From Closterium sp. Naga37s-1 (lineage: Eukaryota > Streptophyta > Zygnematophyceae > Desmidiales > Closteriaceae), in NCBI GenBank assembly GCA_947471745.1, contig CANJKZ010000010.1:9173501-9237500 (forward strand): a stretch of 64,000 nucleotides of DNA, read 5' to 3'. Positions 44,785 to 56,300 of this stretch are shown here, piece after piece. Each line of letters begins with the position of its first letter. Position 1 is the stretch's first letter. The notes under the pieces were generated by a model. It saw only the letters and a list, made by a program, of their open reading frames with translations. It had not been told where the DNA came from and made no database searches. The position numbers were made by a program, and so were the translations under genes.

Positions 44785-47700
44785 ATGTCAGAATGCGCCG
44801 CATTACCGCCCGCCGCCGCTTCTGCTTCCACCTCCCCCGCCGCCTCGAGATTTCCGGGGGAGCGCGCCTCTCCCGGCAGCGGCGCGTCGCCCGGCGGCGA
44901 CGCGGCGGCGGTCGAACCGCAGCGCGCCTCAGCTGGCGGCGCCGCCTCAGCAGACTGCGCCGCCTCTCCTGGCGGCGACGCGGCGCCTGGCGGCGAGAGG
45001 CATCTTTTCTGCTTCGGGCTGGGATACGTGGCAGTGGCACTGTCGAGTGTGCTTCTATCTAAAGGCTGGTATGTTGTGCTGCTTCTATCCACACAAATTC
45101 TTGCACACGTCTCAAAAGACCTTACTAACGTTCGACAGCAGATAACGGCTGACAGCGGCCCCAACAGCCGTTGCACAAACTGGCCCCTCGAACCAGGATG
45201 TCTCTTAAGGGGAGAAGATTACTAGCGTTAGGTTTGCTTGACTGTTCTCCTAGAGCAACTAGACAACGCTTCAACTTCCCCCTCCCCCCCCTTTCCCACT
45301 CCCCACAGCCCTTGCACTTGCTCTCTCTCTCTCTGCCTGCCCCCACCCCCCATGGCAGGCGCGTGTCAGGCACGTGCAGGAGCCAGGAGGATTGGCATCG
45401 ATTGTGTCACATGGGCTTACAAGCACACCTGCTGGAGGACCATGGCACTGACAGGTCTGCACCCCCCTTATTACCTCCTTATCCCTCCTTGAAAACCCTC
45501 TGCCCTCCTTTGCTCCTCTATTCCCCTCCTTACCATCCTCCACCCCCCACCCCTACCCTACTCACGTCGATTCACCCCTCTCCCCACTCTTTGCCACTCC
45601 CTTCTCTCTGCTATTCACTCTGCCACACACGTACTCCTCTCCATCCCATTCTCTCATTCATCTCAACTCCCTCCCACCCTTCTTCCCCCCCCCCCCCCCT
45701 GTCCCCCTCCCAACCAGCACCGTGTGTCTCCCCCAGGCCGCTCTCTCCGCCCTCCACTCGGCCACTCACGTACTCGTCTCCATCCCCCCTCTCCTCTCTC
45801 CTCGCCCCTCATCCCCACAACACGTTGATGTGGTAAGTTTTGTAGACATGGCTTCAAGTTGCGTGCCGTCTAAACTCTTTTGCTGTTCCACCTGTTGCTG
45901 TTCCACCTGTTGCTGCATCGCTTTTCTCCTGCTCAGTTACTTTGTCTTGTCCATTTTTCCGCATGTGTTTCTTCAGGTGCTTTCCTCCTGTTGCCAGCAC
46001 CTGATGCAATCTGCCAGGCATCGGCTCAGGTGGATCGGGTATCTGTCGTCCACAGGCGTCTATGGTGACTGGGACGGCCAATGGGTGGATGAGGAGTGAG
46101 TGAGTGAGTGAGTGAGTGAGTGAGTGACTGAGCGAGTGAGAGAGTGAGTGAGAAAAGCAAGGACCTTTTTCACGTGCCTCACCTCGACAAATCATCTCTC
46201 ACGCTCATGTGTTTCTCTGTAGGAACATCAACCATGCACACAGGTGGTGTTATTTCCTCCACCGCACTAACCCCTCATCTAGTAAGCATCTCCTCTGCTT
46301 CTCGCTTGATCCATCCATTCCCCTGCTACATCCATTCTTCCCCCATACGCGCACATCAGCTCCCCTCCGCGCCCGCTCACCCCGAAGGCCGTTGCTCGCT
46401 ACGCCGCCGAGAGGGAGTGGCTGGCCTTCCAGGCACAACTCGGGGAGGTGGTATCTGATGCACACCAGCCGGACAAGGAGGGCAGGAGTCATGTGGAGCG
46501 GAACCAGGGCGAGGGCTCTGTTGTTGCTGTCCGCATATTCCGGCTCGGGGGGATTTATGGGCCCTTTCGCAGGTATCACCGTGGCACCCAATTTCAATCC
46601 CCTGTCTTGTTCCCATCTCTCGATTTCTTACTCGCCTACCTCTCCATTGGACTCATTCACTACAGTGTCTTCTTTCTCGCCTTTCATTTTTTTCCCTCCC
46701 TCTCTTCGCACCTGTCTGCATCTCTCATCGCATTTGTTCCCATGCCTGCGTCCAAGCCTACGACTCCTCTCCTCTGATCTCCCCTATTTCCCCCTCCCTC
46801 CGCCATCCCCGCCTCTCCCCCGCCTCCCTCCGCCATCCCCGCCTCTCCCCCTCTTACAACAGTGCTCTGGATACAGCAGCAGTAGAGATGGCTTTTGAGT
46901 CGACTCAAAAGTCACCTCTGGATACAGCAGCAGCAGCAGAGATGGGAGCAGGAGAAGCACAGTCATCAGTGTCAGCTGCAATGCTTGATTCAACGAGAAG
47001 CAGGCGAGGGGAGAGCAGCTGTGAAAAGGGCAACCTCAGCAGTGAAGCGCCCAGTGGCAACTGGGGTAGCAACAGCGATCGGGGCAGCAGCAACCATAAG
47101 GGTGATAGTGGCAGCAAAAGGGATGAGAGCAGCACCAATCGCGAGCGCAGGCAGAGGAAGCGGTTCACGTCGCGGTGCCACGTGGCAGACATCTGCGCTG
47201 CGATTGGTGCCAGCATGGACGGCCGTGGCAGCAGGTGAGGAAGGGGCCGGGAGGTGGGTGGGGGCTTGGGGGGTGGGGCCTTGGAGGTTGGGGGCTTGGG
47301 GAAGTGGGGGTTTGTGAGGTGGGGGTGCAACTGCTTCTGCACCAGTTTAATCTTATACTGTTGCATCTGCTCATGCCCCCACTCGTCCCCTCCCGCACTC
47401 TTCCCATCCACTTCCCTTTCTCCAACCACTCCTCTGCTGCTCTCTCTTCCCTTTTTTCCTCCTAGCCTCACTCTCTCCCCCTCTCCCCTCACTCCCCACC
47501 GTGTTCCTTCAGTCCAGTCATCAACATTGTAATTGACAATCCTTCCCCTCCCCTTCCGTCCCGCCCTTTTTCTTCCCCTAACCTAACCTCACTCCCCCTC
47601 CCCCTTTCGCACTCCCCCACTCCCTCTTCCTCCTCCCCCACCCCCATCACTCTGCTTCTCCTCTCCGCCAGTGCAATCATCAACATTGGAGATGACGATC

Positions 47701-48426
47701 CGTCGCCTCTCCCTCTCCCTCTCCCTCTCCCTCTCCCTCTCCCTCTCCCTCTCCCTCTCCCTCTCCCTCCCCCCTGCCCTTTCCATCCCCTTGCTTCACT
47801 CCCCCTTTCCCCTCCCCATCCGGTCTCCCTCCCCCAGTGCAATCATCAACATTGTCGATGACGACCCGTCGCCTCGCCGCCACGTCATGCAGTTCGCTCG
47901 CCAGCTCATCGCCTCGGGAGAATCGGATCTGTACTGGCAGAAACTAAAAGCTCTGCGAATCACTCTGCCGCCCGGAATCATCCGGCGGGGGGACAGCGGG
48001 CGGGTGAGAGGCGTTGAGAAGGAGAAGAAAAAGACGACGCATCCCACCATTGTTACTGGTTCGGACGTAATGGTTGGCAGCAAGATGGGGAGAGAAGAAT
48101 TCGAACCGGGTACTGACATGGAAAGTTTGGGGTTGTTGGCAAATGGGAGGCACGAGCAGGCTAACGTACCGGTATCAGGTGGTATGATCAATGGCAGTGG
48201 GGTTCATAACGAAGTCTCTAAAAATGTTTTTGGGCAGGAACTTGACGATGATAGCAAAACGGTGACTGAACGACGCAGTCAGGATGTCAGCATGAGCCTT
48301 CCAGATGGGGAGAAAAGGGTGAGAAATCATCGAATGAAGAATGAACTATTAGGGGTTCTGCGGTTCTCCTCCTTTGCGGATGCTATTAAAAATATGGCTT
48401 CTGGACAGATGAATCCATTCATCTAA
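44785..48426 (+). CDS. NAD(P)-binding epimerase/dehydratase-like protein (extended SDR), 7 exons, 595 aa
   Basis: Exons 44785-45068, 45359-45454, 45718-45832, 45977-46095, 46360-46572, 46863-47234, 47838-48426; the phases give 596 codons including TAA. After an Ala/Ser/Pro-rich N-terminus (possible plastid leader) comes the Rossmann start LFCFGLGYVAVALSSVLLSKGW (GxGxxA at about 78-83), then RVSGTCRSQEDW, HVLVSIPPL, the YLSSTGVYGD segment (187-196) where SDR active sites lie, AVARYAAEREWL, VAVRIFRLGGIYGP and, across two later exons, RFTSRCHVADICAAI and NIVDDDPSPR. This motif order matches the YeeZ/plant NAD-dependent epimerase-like group; the substrate is unknown. Exon 6 contains an in-frame palindrome duplication (46866-46945). 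The C-terminal ~130 residues are non-conserved in appearance. Confidence 0.8.
46095..46152. repeat. (GAGT)n microsatellite at a donor site
   Basis: GTGAGTGAGTGAG... begins at the exon 4 donor of the epimerase-like gene, so many overlapping GTGAGT donors follow the functional one in 4-bp steps. Confidence 0.85.
46866..46945 (+). repeat. Direct repeat flanking a perfect palindrome, in a coding exon
   Basis: 46866-46891 and 46917-46945 are copies (one CAG codon extra in the second). Between them is the perfect TTTTGAGTCGACTCAAAA (46893-46910) followed by GTCACC. The offset is 51 bp (17 codons), so the protein reads LDTAAVEM-AFESTQKSP-LDTAAAAEM without a frameshift. Confidence 0.95.
47510..47775 (+). 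repeat. Two decoy copies of epimerase exon 7 start plus a (CTCCCT)n run
   Basis: CAG-acceptor copies near 47515 and 47668 repeat ATCATCAACATTG...GACGATCC of exon 7 (47838 onward). A CTCCCT hexamer run at about 47710-47770 follows the second copy. Confidence 0.85.
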
Positions 48427-49051
48427 TTGTTGGAAAGGTACTACAAAATAGGCGTAGTAGCATTATCAACTGTGTATGTCTGTTAAGCTTCAAAGTATGG
48501 TGGAGGCATTTTGGCTGTCTCCAGTGTTACGTTCTGATAACGAAGTTCAAAGTTGCACAATCGAAGCCTGCAGCCGCTGACGTCAACGCATGAGAGACGA
48601 CCGTTTCTGCGAACAGGGTGGGAGGCACTTGGATTCCACGAAATGGTGGTGGGGGCACATGCAATAACGGCAGATACGACAATCGGATCATAGATGCTTC
48701 CTTGGCGTTTCGAACAGCCATACGATTCCATCAAAACTCGACTAATCATTTCAAATCTTGTCTTCTTTCGATCTCGCTTTGTGAGAATGGGTCACTCACG
48801 GACTAGCGAATCGCGTCGCGAATCCACGTAATCACGCACGGCTCGTACTGGACGATCGTGGGTGGGGTGGGGGAAGGGGAAGGGGGGAATTTTGTGGGAG
48901 GGGCGGTAAGGAAGGGGGAGGCCCGAGCTGGGCCCTTGAGTGTGCATCCTCGTTATGCATTGTTCTCCAGGAGAAAGGTTCCACCGATCAGTCAGCCATT
49001 GTATACAAGTGCTGCAATAAACTTCATCAACAGAAAGCGAATTCATAGAAA
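48427..49051. other. Convergent 3' region
   Basis: About 625 bp between the epimerase-like stop and the bHLH stop on the other strand. I see no gene. Confidence 0.35.
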
Positions 49052-50902
49052 TCACTGACCCATATCCTTGCCATCCTTATCTGTACTACTAGATTGAAGC
49101 CTATCAAGCCGTGCCTGTAGACTATGTATATAACTAACAGATTTTTCAACCATAGATCCAAGGTCCTGCCTATCCCCCAGAATCTCCTGAGGAATGGCAG
49201 TCTTCAGCCTCCTCAAACAATCACTTATCTTCTCCCTCCGCCTCCTCTCTTTCACCGAACGCGGCCTAATGGCCTTCAAAGCTGGGTTCCCACCGCTTGC
49301 ACCACCAACCCCTCCTCCGCTACCAGCCGCCCCGCCTTGTCTCCTGCTCCCACCAGCCCCTCCCCCGCCGCCCACACGCGCTGACGCCGCCCTCTCCGCA
49401 CTAGACTCCGACACGCCCAGTGCGTCCGAGCTCACGGGTCCGCTCATGCATTCCGCGATATCCTGAAATTCACCAGGAAATTCTGAGAACCTCCGTAGCG
49501 ATGCGGGGGGTCCATTGTGAGCAGTCAGGGCACCTAAGCCAGCCCCACTGGCATTCTGCTGCTGTCCTCTGCCAGAGAGCCTCTGATGGGCCTCATCTGC
49601 AAATGCAGGGGGCTGATTGTTATGAAAAGCTGCATTTTCCACCGAATGAACCGAAAGGGGCGTCGGAAATTCGGCAACACGCATGCTACTACCGGCTCCT
49701 CCAGAAACGTGCAGCTGTGACTGCTGTGGTTGCTGCGAATGGCCGTTGTTACCGCCTGCAGCCGCCACGTTGCTCCGCTGCATCTCCGCCATGAGCGCCG
49801 CAGCCAGCACAATGCGCTCCTCTGGCGCAAGCTCCGGCGGAATCTGCTGAAACAACGCCTCGAGCTCGTCCGCTGGAGTGACGGGCAGCGCAGCCGCTGG
49901 CCCCAGCGTAGCAGGCTCCATAATGCGTGTGCGCTGCGACTGCTGCTGCTGCTGCTGCAGCAGCTCGTTCTGAAGCCAATTCGCGCCGATCTGAACTCCA
50001 GCGGAAGCCTGAGGGGCCGCGGCGGAAGGCCACTGCGGCGGCGCTCCGAAGACGTTCCAAGCTGCGAGTCGGCTCGCCGCGCGCGAGAATTGCGCAGTGA
50101 ATTGCGGTGGAGCCGTGGGCCGGATCGTCAGCGCGTCGTTACGCGCAGCAGCCGGGTGGTTCGCAACTATTCCCAATGCCCCAGAGAGCGCCGCCGGTTC
50201 TGTCGCCGCGGAACGCGCAGCGTTCGTTTCAATCAGATTGGCTCCATCCAGACCCCCTCCCAACGTGCTGTCTGGCAAACCCGCCATCCGCGATAGCGCG
50301 CTAAACTCCTCCAGGTCTCGACCGTGAAAAGCGGCCGCGGATGATGCGGCGTTGGTCGCGTCGTGCGGCATTTCAGCAGCAAGCTGTTGTTGCACTAGCG
50401 CCGCGTATAAGTCCGCCTCTTCACCACCAGCGGAACCGCCGCCGTCGCCTGTCGCGGACTGCGCTGTCATCTGCTGCTGCAGCAGAAACTGCTTGGCGTC
50501 GAGCGACTGTAGCTCGGCCGCAATCTCGTCAATTGACGATGGCTGTCCGGCAGCGGCGGCGGCGGCACCGCCGGCAAGTCGCGGGATCCATTCAGCCAAG
50601 TTGTCGAGATCCGTTTGCGAGATCTCGTTCCCTGCGCCGGCCATGAATGCCGACGCGTCGGGAGGAATTGCGGAGGAACCGAAGAACGTCGAACAGGGGA
50701 AGTGAGAGATCCCTGATTTGATCAGCTGAGGCTGCTCTTCCAAAAAGGGAGCTACTTGAAGGCCGGGGATGGTATCGCCAGGAGAGTCCAAGCTCGAAAG
50801 AAAGCCACCGAGTAGGCCGGGAGAGTCAATCTCCGTGTTTAGCGCCGGAAGATACGGCGTCGGGATAGTTGAGCGTGAATTCCAGGATTCTACGCCTGCC
50901 AT
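49052..50902 (-). CDS. bHLH transcription factor, single exon, 616 aa
   Basis: One open frame from ATG at 50902 to TGA at 49052. The bHLH domain is at the extreme C-terminus (about 545-602): basic region RPRSVKERRRREKIS, helix 1, a loop with GDRQD, and helix 2 MVEKSVSYIHSLQARLDRL. The DNA-contacting Glu and the two Arg of the E-x-x-R-R pattern are present. The usual His at basic position 5 is replaced by Ser-Val, as in several plant subfamilies with SxAERxRR cores. The N-terminal 540 residues are Gln/Ala/Ser-rich (poly-Gln 49935-49965), typical of activation regions. Plant-type nuclear factor; subfamily not assigned. Unlike its neighbours it has no introns and no exon-edge duplications. Confidence 0.85.
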   Translation of the reverse strand: MAGVESWNSRSTIPTPYLPALNTEIDSPGLLGGFLSSLDSPGDTIPGLQVAPFLEEQPQLIKSGISHFPCSTFFGSSAIPPDASAFMAGAGNEISQTDLDNLAEWIPRLAGGAAAAAAGQPSSIDEIAAELQSLDAKQFLLQQQMTAQSATGDGGGSAGGEEADLYAALVQQQLAAEMPHDATNAASSAAAFHGRDLEEFSALSRMAGLPDSTLGGGLDGANLIETNAARSAATEPAALSGALGIVANHPAAARNDALTIRPTAPPQFTAQFSRAASRLAAWNVFGAPPQWPSAAAPQASAGVQIGANWLQNELLQQQQQQSQRTRIMEPATLGPAAALPVTPADELEALFQQIPPELAPEERIVLAAALMAEMQRSNVAAAGGNNGHSQQPQQSQLHVSGGAGSSMRVAEFPTPLSVHSVENAAFHNNQPPAFADEAHQRLSGRGQQQNASGAGLGALTAHNGPPASLRRFSEFPGEFQDIAECMSGPVSSDALGVSESSAERAASARVGGGGGAGGSRRQGGAAGSGGGVGGASGGNPALKAIRPRSVKERRRREKISDCLRRLKTAIPQEILGDRQDLGSMVEKSVSYIHSLQARLDRLQSSSTDKDGKDMGQ

Positions 50903-52873
50903 CGGTTAGTCCGTACAAGGACAGCCCTAGTTTGTTGATTGTAAATGACGTTTCATCATCCGCGATTGCGAAAACTTGAAAAGTATCGCACGAATGGTTT
51001 CGGAACTGGCTGGAACCGCGACCGAAAAAAAAGAAAAGTTTGTACTTTTAGAAGCAGACGACGGCCTCAGTGAGGAGATCAGAAAGAAATCAAGGTGATT
51101 GAGATGCGGAGTGTTGCTGGGGCCACGCCTGTGGCTACTACCCCTGGCCGGGGAGGTAAGGAGAACAGGAAGGCCGGGTGGCCAGGGAAATCGAAACTGC
51201 ACTGCGAGGTTGTGAACAACGCAGTGCTATTTCGGCAGCAAAAAATAGTGTTTGACACACACTCAGCTCCAGCGGAACCATCTGGGGAACTCTCCTCCAT
51301 TTTGCCCTTCACCTTTCGCCCCATGAATGGCCTCCCCTTCCCCATGTACCCCGAGCCGCTGGCGGTCTCTCATCCACTCTCACTAGTGCCCCCTTCAGCT
51401 CGCATGCAGCAAGCCCATCTAGAATCAGCTCGCGAAATTTTGTTATGACGCTCCTCTACCACGCGTGTTTGTCGAGCTGCATGAAGGACGCCACCGGAAA
51501 AAAAAAGTCAATAAAAAACATAATTAATGAGCACGAAAGAGGCATTGCGCCTGATTTTCTGGCAAAAGGCATGACAGGCTTCCAAAAACTGGCAATCTTG
51601 TGGAATTTACGATGCCCGCCGACGAAGCAACAGCATACAGCCTGGCATTCGGCGTCGCTTGTTACACAAACAGCATCCGATTCTATCAAAACCATGCCAA
51701 CCCAGAAGCCTTGAGCCTCGTCACGTGATCAGGAGAAGGGAAACTAACAGCCCTTGACAGCACTTTGCCAGCCAGACTCTCTCAAGAAACAGCCAGCAGT
51801 GTACAACTGGCAAGGCGATTGTCAAACGCAATCCGTATCGTTGCAGCAGCAAATCAATGGACGAGGTATTTTGCGATCTGCGATTCTTTGCGTCGCGAAC
51901 CAACCGACGGTCCCAGGAACTGTACAGCGGAAAACTTTTCCAAACTGTTTCACAATCACAGCAGATAAATTATACAAAAATCAGCCTTCGATGGGCGGAG
52001 TCTGAGTAGAAGTGTTCGAAGGCTCCAGCATTGGTGCTTGTGTTGTTCAATCGCCAATTCGTGCTCTGCGGCCCCACAAAAACGATGCACTGTACGTGCA
52101 GGACGATAAGGTCGCGGATGAATCCTATCCTGCCATGAAAGTGGACAAAAATCGACGTAAGTCGTTTGCAATGGACAAGTAAACTGACGTCACGGTTATG
52201 TTGTTGTTGTGAGCTAGTTTGTGTGGCTTGCCTTGCCATGCAGTGAGGTGACCCTGGTGTGGTGGGGCAATTCATTCATACGAGCATTTGTTGTATGAAC
52301 GTCACCATTTACGGAACGAACCCTTTTTCCAGCCACTCTTTAAGAAAATCTTCTGGAGCTGCTGAATCATCGGGCACACAAATTTTTCGAGGGCTGACTT
52401 ACCTGATGAGGGCTACATAAAACAGCAAGCAGCTAGTGAACCCCGAATTTATTAATCCTGTTCAGTATAAGCCGTTTGCTTTGGTTCGAGTCAACCCAAT
52501 TTTGGGGCAGCGAACCGGGATGTTGATGTGCATGATTCAGAACGAGACTGTGAATGACTCCCAGCCACACATGCCTGATTGGTGGAAATTGTCGCATCGT
52601 GATTACACGCCCAAAACAAGTGATACACCAGCTTTGTGTAAGCCCCGTCTGTCTATACTAGCAAAGGTGTACAGCGTAAATATTATACAGACACTTACAT
52701 CCAACCCACAATAATGCTCACACTAAATTGTCGCTACATACTCTTGGGCATGCTTTGCCACTCTAAATGTTTCTGGGGCTCACGATCCAGCACTCCTACG
52801 CTGTGTCCTGGACTGTATATGGTCATTTTGAAGAGCATGCACTAGGTACACTAGGCAACCCTTTGGTGTCACG
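50903..52873. other. bHLH upstream region and intergenic DNA
   Basis: AT-rich non-coding sequence, apart from one short plus-strand ORF at 51104-51448 listed separately. It presumably includes the bHLH promoter. I see no RNA gene. Confidence 0.4.
51104..51448 (+). CDS. Possible small protein or first exon, 114 aa
   Basis: ATG at 51104 (MRSVAGATPVATTP) to TGA at 51448, divergent from the bHLH gene 200 bp away. It is Pro/Ser-rich with PLPFP-like stretches, and no domain, signal peptide or membrane span. It could be a real short gene, a first exon, or chance. I do not recognise it. Confidence 0.25.
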   Translation: MRSVAGATPVATTPGRGGKENRKAGWPGKSKLHCEVVNNAVLFRQQKIVFDTHSAPAEPSGELSSILPFTFRPMNGLPFPMYPEPLAVSHPLSLVPPSARMQQAHLESAREILL

Positions 52874-53387
52874 CAGGGCCCAAAATTGGTTTTGGCCCAC
52901 CCTGTCAAATCAGAGTTCCAGGGTGGGCCAACCCTGACTCCTAGGGTAAAAACTTTCATACCCTGATGAAAACAGGGTAAAAAAATTTCGTACTCTGATT
53001 CCGTGTACGAGTCTATATTTAGGACGAATAAGTATTTCGCAAGTTTTAGTGTTTCACTCGGTCAGAGGTGAAACTGTGAGAGGAAAGGTCGTAGGTTCAA
53101 AGTTCGCATTGGGAAACAAGCGGAGTGCACTACGTGCTGGCGCCATTTTGCGCAACATCCACCATATCCTCGCTACGAAAGACTCGGTATCAGTGTAACA
53201 GGATTAAAACACTGATGAAAGTCAGGGGAAACAATCTATAGCTCGGATTTCATAAGGGTACAAAAAATCAAACTCTTTATGAGTCAGGGTAAGAAATCCG
53301 GGAGCCTGACTGGGTCAGGGTAACCCTAAAAAAAGCGGCCGCCAGTCAGGGCAATCAGGGTATTTTACCCTGACATTTTGGGGCCTG
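52874..53387. mobile_element. hAT-type MITE, 514 bp, with 8-bp target-site duplication
   Basis: Ends are CAGGGCCCAAAAT on the left and the inverted ATTTTGGGGCCTG on the right (one mismatch). They are flanked by the 8-bp direct repeat GTGTCACG at 52866-52873 and 53388-53395. Eight-bp duplications and CAGGG-type termini are typical of hAT elements. The interior has no ORF but is rich in CAGGGTAA / TTACCCTG subterminal repeats and a NotI-like GCGGCCGC, so it is non-autonomous. Confidence 0.88.
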
Positions 53388-53390
53388 GTG

Positions 53391-56300
53391 TCACGGAAGG
53401 TCAAAGAAGCGGTGCTGCAGAGCAGAGTCTGCGGAAGGCCGCTGGCAATAGTCCGGGTTCAGCATGGCCTGCATGGGAGAGCACAGAGCGAGATGGCGGA
53501 GCAGGGAGACGCAGGGAAAGACTGTGTGATGTAAGGAGATGCAGGGAAATCAAAGAAGCGGTGCTGCAGAGTGGACCCGCGGAAGGCCGCTGGCGATAGT
53601 CCGGGTTCAGCATGGCCTGCATGGGAGAGCACAGAGCGAGGCACAGGAGCAGCAGGGAGTCGCAGGGAGATCAATAAGCAGTGTCAGAGCAGAGGCTGCT
53701 GACAGCCGCTGGCGATAGTCTGGGCTCAGCATGGCTTGCATGGGAGAGCAGTGAGTGAGGCACAGGGATGGGGAGATGCAGGGAGATCAAAGAAGCACGG
53801 TACATGTTTCCCACCATGCCCAACACACCCCGTGCCCAACATGCCATACCCAGCACACCTCATACAGCCACACCCCTTGCCTCCACCCCATGCCTCCACC
53901 CCATGCCTCCACCCCTTGCCTCCACCCCTTGCCTCCACCCCATGCCTCCACCCCTTGCCTCCACCCCTTGCCTCCACCCCTTGCCTCCACCCCTTGCCTC
54001 CACCCCTTGCCTCCACCCCTTGCCTCCACCCCTTGCCTCCACCCCTTGCCTCCACCCCTTGCCTCCACCCCTTGCCTCCACCCCTTGCCTCCACCCCTTG
54101 CCTCCACCCCTTGCCTCCACCCCTTGCCTCCACCCCTTGCCTCCACCCCTTGCCTCCACCCCTTGCCTCCACCCCTTGCCTCCACCCCTTGCCTCCACCC
54201 CTTGCCTCCACCCCTTGCCTCCACCCCTTGCCTCCACCCCTTGCCTCCACCCCTTGCCTCCACCCCTTGCCTCCACCCCTTGCCTCCACCCCTTGCCTCC
54301 ACCCCTTGCCTCCACCCCTTGCCTCCACCCCTTGCCTCCACCCCTTGCCTCCACCCCTTGCCTCCACCCCTTGCCTCCACCCCTTGCCTCCACCCCTTGC
54401 CTCCACCCCATACACCCCACGCCTCACCTGCAGCAGCTCCCACCCAGCACCGTCTCTTCGATCCAAAAACGCCACGGCATTGCTCCACCGGTCGTCAGCA
54501 CAGCAATACCTGGAAGGGCCACCGCAGGGGCAAGATGGGAGGGGAGGATGGAAGGGGTGAGCAGGGGAACATTCGCTCTAGTCAGGGGTGAGCAATGGAG
54601 CGAGTCTCAAGTCACGGCACCGTCTCTCCGATCCAGATACGCCACGGCATTGGTCCACCGGTCGTCAGCAGAGCAATACCTGCAGGGAGCAGCGCAGGGG
54701 AAGCAAGGCAAGGGATGAGCATTGAGACAAACAGGGATGAGCCCTGGGACGACTCACAAGTCACAGCACCACCTATTTCATCTAAACTCACAAGTCTCAG
54801 AAAAGAGAGTCCCTCTAACAGAGGTTATTCAAAGAGTGCGTTATAAGGAGGGCTTTCAAAGAGATATTCTAAGGAAGATTCTTCACAGTGTGCTTACTCC
54901 CGTGCTGCAGGAATGTTGAGCGAGAAGGTGGTTTCTAGCAGCCTCTGGCAGAAGGGGAGGTGGGAGAATGGTGACAGGGGAAAGGGGGTGCGGAGGGATG
55001 GGGTGTGAGAATAGTGCGAAAGAGGAACAGGAGGCAGCAAAGTGTATTTGGAGAAATACGAGTGTATTTGGTAGGCATGGCTTGTATGACGTCTGTTCTT
55101 TTTTCATCTGGAAGCAATGGCCGATCCTCTCACCTGCAGTGATGGCCCGTCAATGGCCCCCGGAGCACACAGAGGCACGAACGCCATGTACGCCACTAGC
55201 AGCCCTGCTGCATAGCTGGCGAGGGGTGGAGAGGGGTGGGGAATGGTGGGAAGGAGTCATCTGGTCAGGTGAATACGCATAGAGAGGCATGAAAGCCATG
55301 TAAGCCATGAAAGCCACGAAAGCCAAGCAGTCCTGATGCATAGCTGGCGAGGGGTGGAGAGGGGTGGAGTGGGGGGTGGAGGGGGTGGAGGAGAGGGCAG
55401 GAAGGGGGAAGGGGATGACCAGCCAAGCCAAGACACACAGAGAAGCAACGGGACAGCAAACCCCACACACCACCTCACATCCATCACCAACTCCCACATA
55501 CCCCACCTCACCGCACTCGCACGTCGTCCGCAAGGCCAAAAGGGCGGCACTCCAAAAAGGAGTTGGTGCCGGCAGAGGCCGCGAAAGGGCATCACCACGC
55601 CAGCACCCCTCACACCCGCCATACTCCCCAACAACCGCTGTACACCCCTCCCCACCCCCTCTGCACCGCACTCACATGTCATCTGCCAGGCCAAAGGAGC
55701 GGCGCTCGAGGAAGGACTTGGCGCCCGCAGAGGCAGCGCGGCGCCACAGGCTGTCCTTGACCTCGTCCACGGCATCAAAGGCACTGCCCACCCCCGCTGA
55801 CAGCACTGCTGGGTTGCTGGGAGACACAGAGAGACATGCGGGCACAAGGAGAGAGTTGGCATACTGCGAGTGGGCGTGGGAGTGAAGCGGCGCCGTCCAT
55901 GGCATCAAAGGCGCTGCCCACCCCCGCTGACAGCACCGAGGGGTTGCTGGGAGACAGGGGGCAAGGAGTTGGGTCGGCGGGAACAACGGATAGATGATGA
56001 ATTGAAAGGGCGCCACATGCTGTCCTTGTATTCGCCAATGGTATCAGAGGCACCTTATTAACGGACACAGCTCATGCCCACGCACCTGATGCCAGTGGGT
56101 GTATCTTTTTTTTTTTTTTTTCCAGAGACACCCTGCGACGCAACGCACCTGATGTCAATGGCAAAGGCAAAGTCGCGAAGGCGCGGCACAAGGTAGCGCA
56201 CATCCATCTCGTTGGTGGTGCTGGGGGTGGGTGGGGAGAGAAGGCGGGAGAGAAAAACAAAGCAAGATAGGGGGCATTCATTCGGGCGCGAAGGCAGCAG

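Noticed and set aside
53726-54718. ORFs rich in GGKGWRQGVEAR or HPLPPPLAST
   Set aside because: Translations of the 13-bp intronic array.
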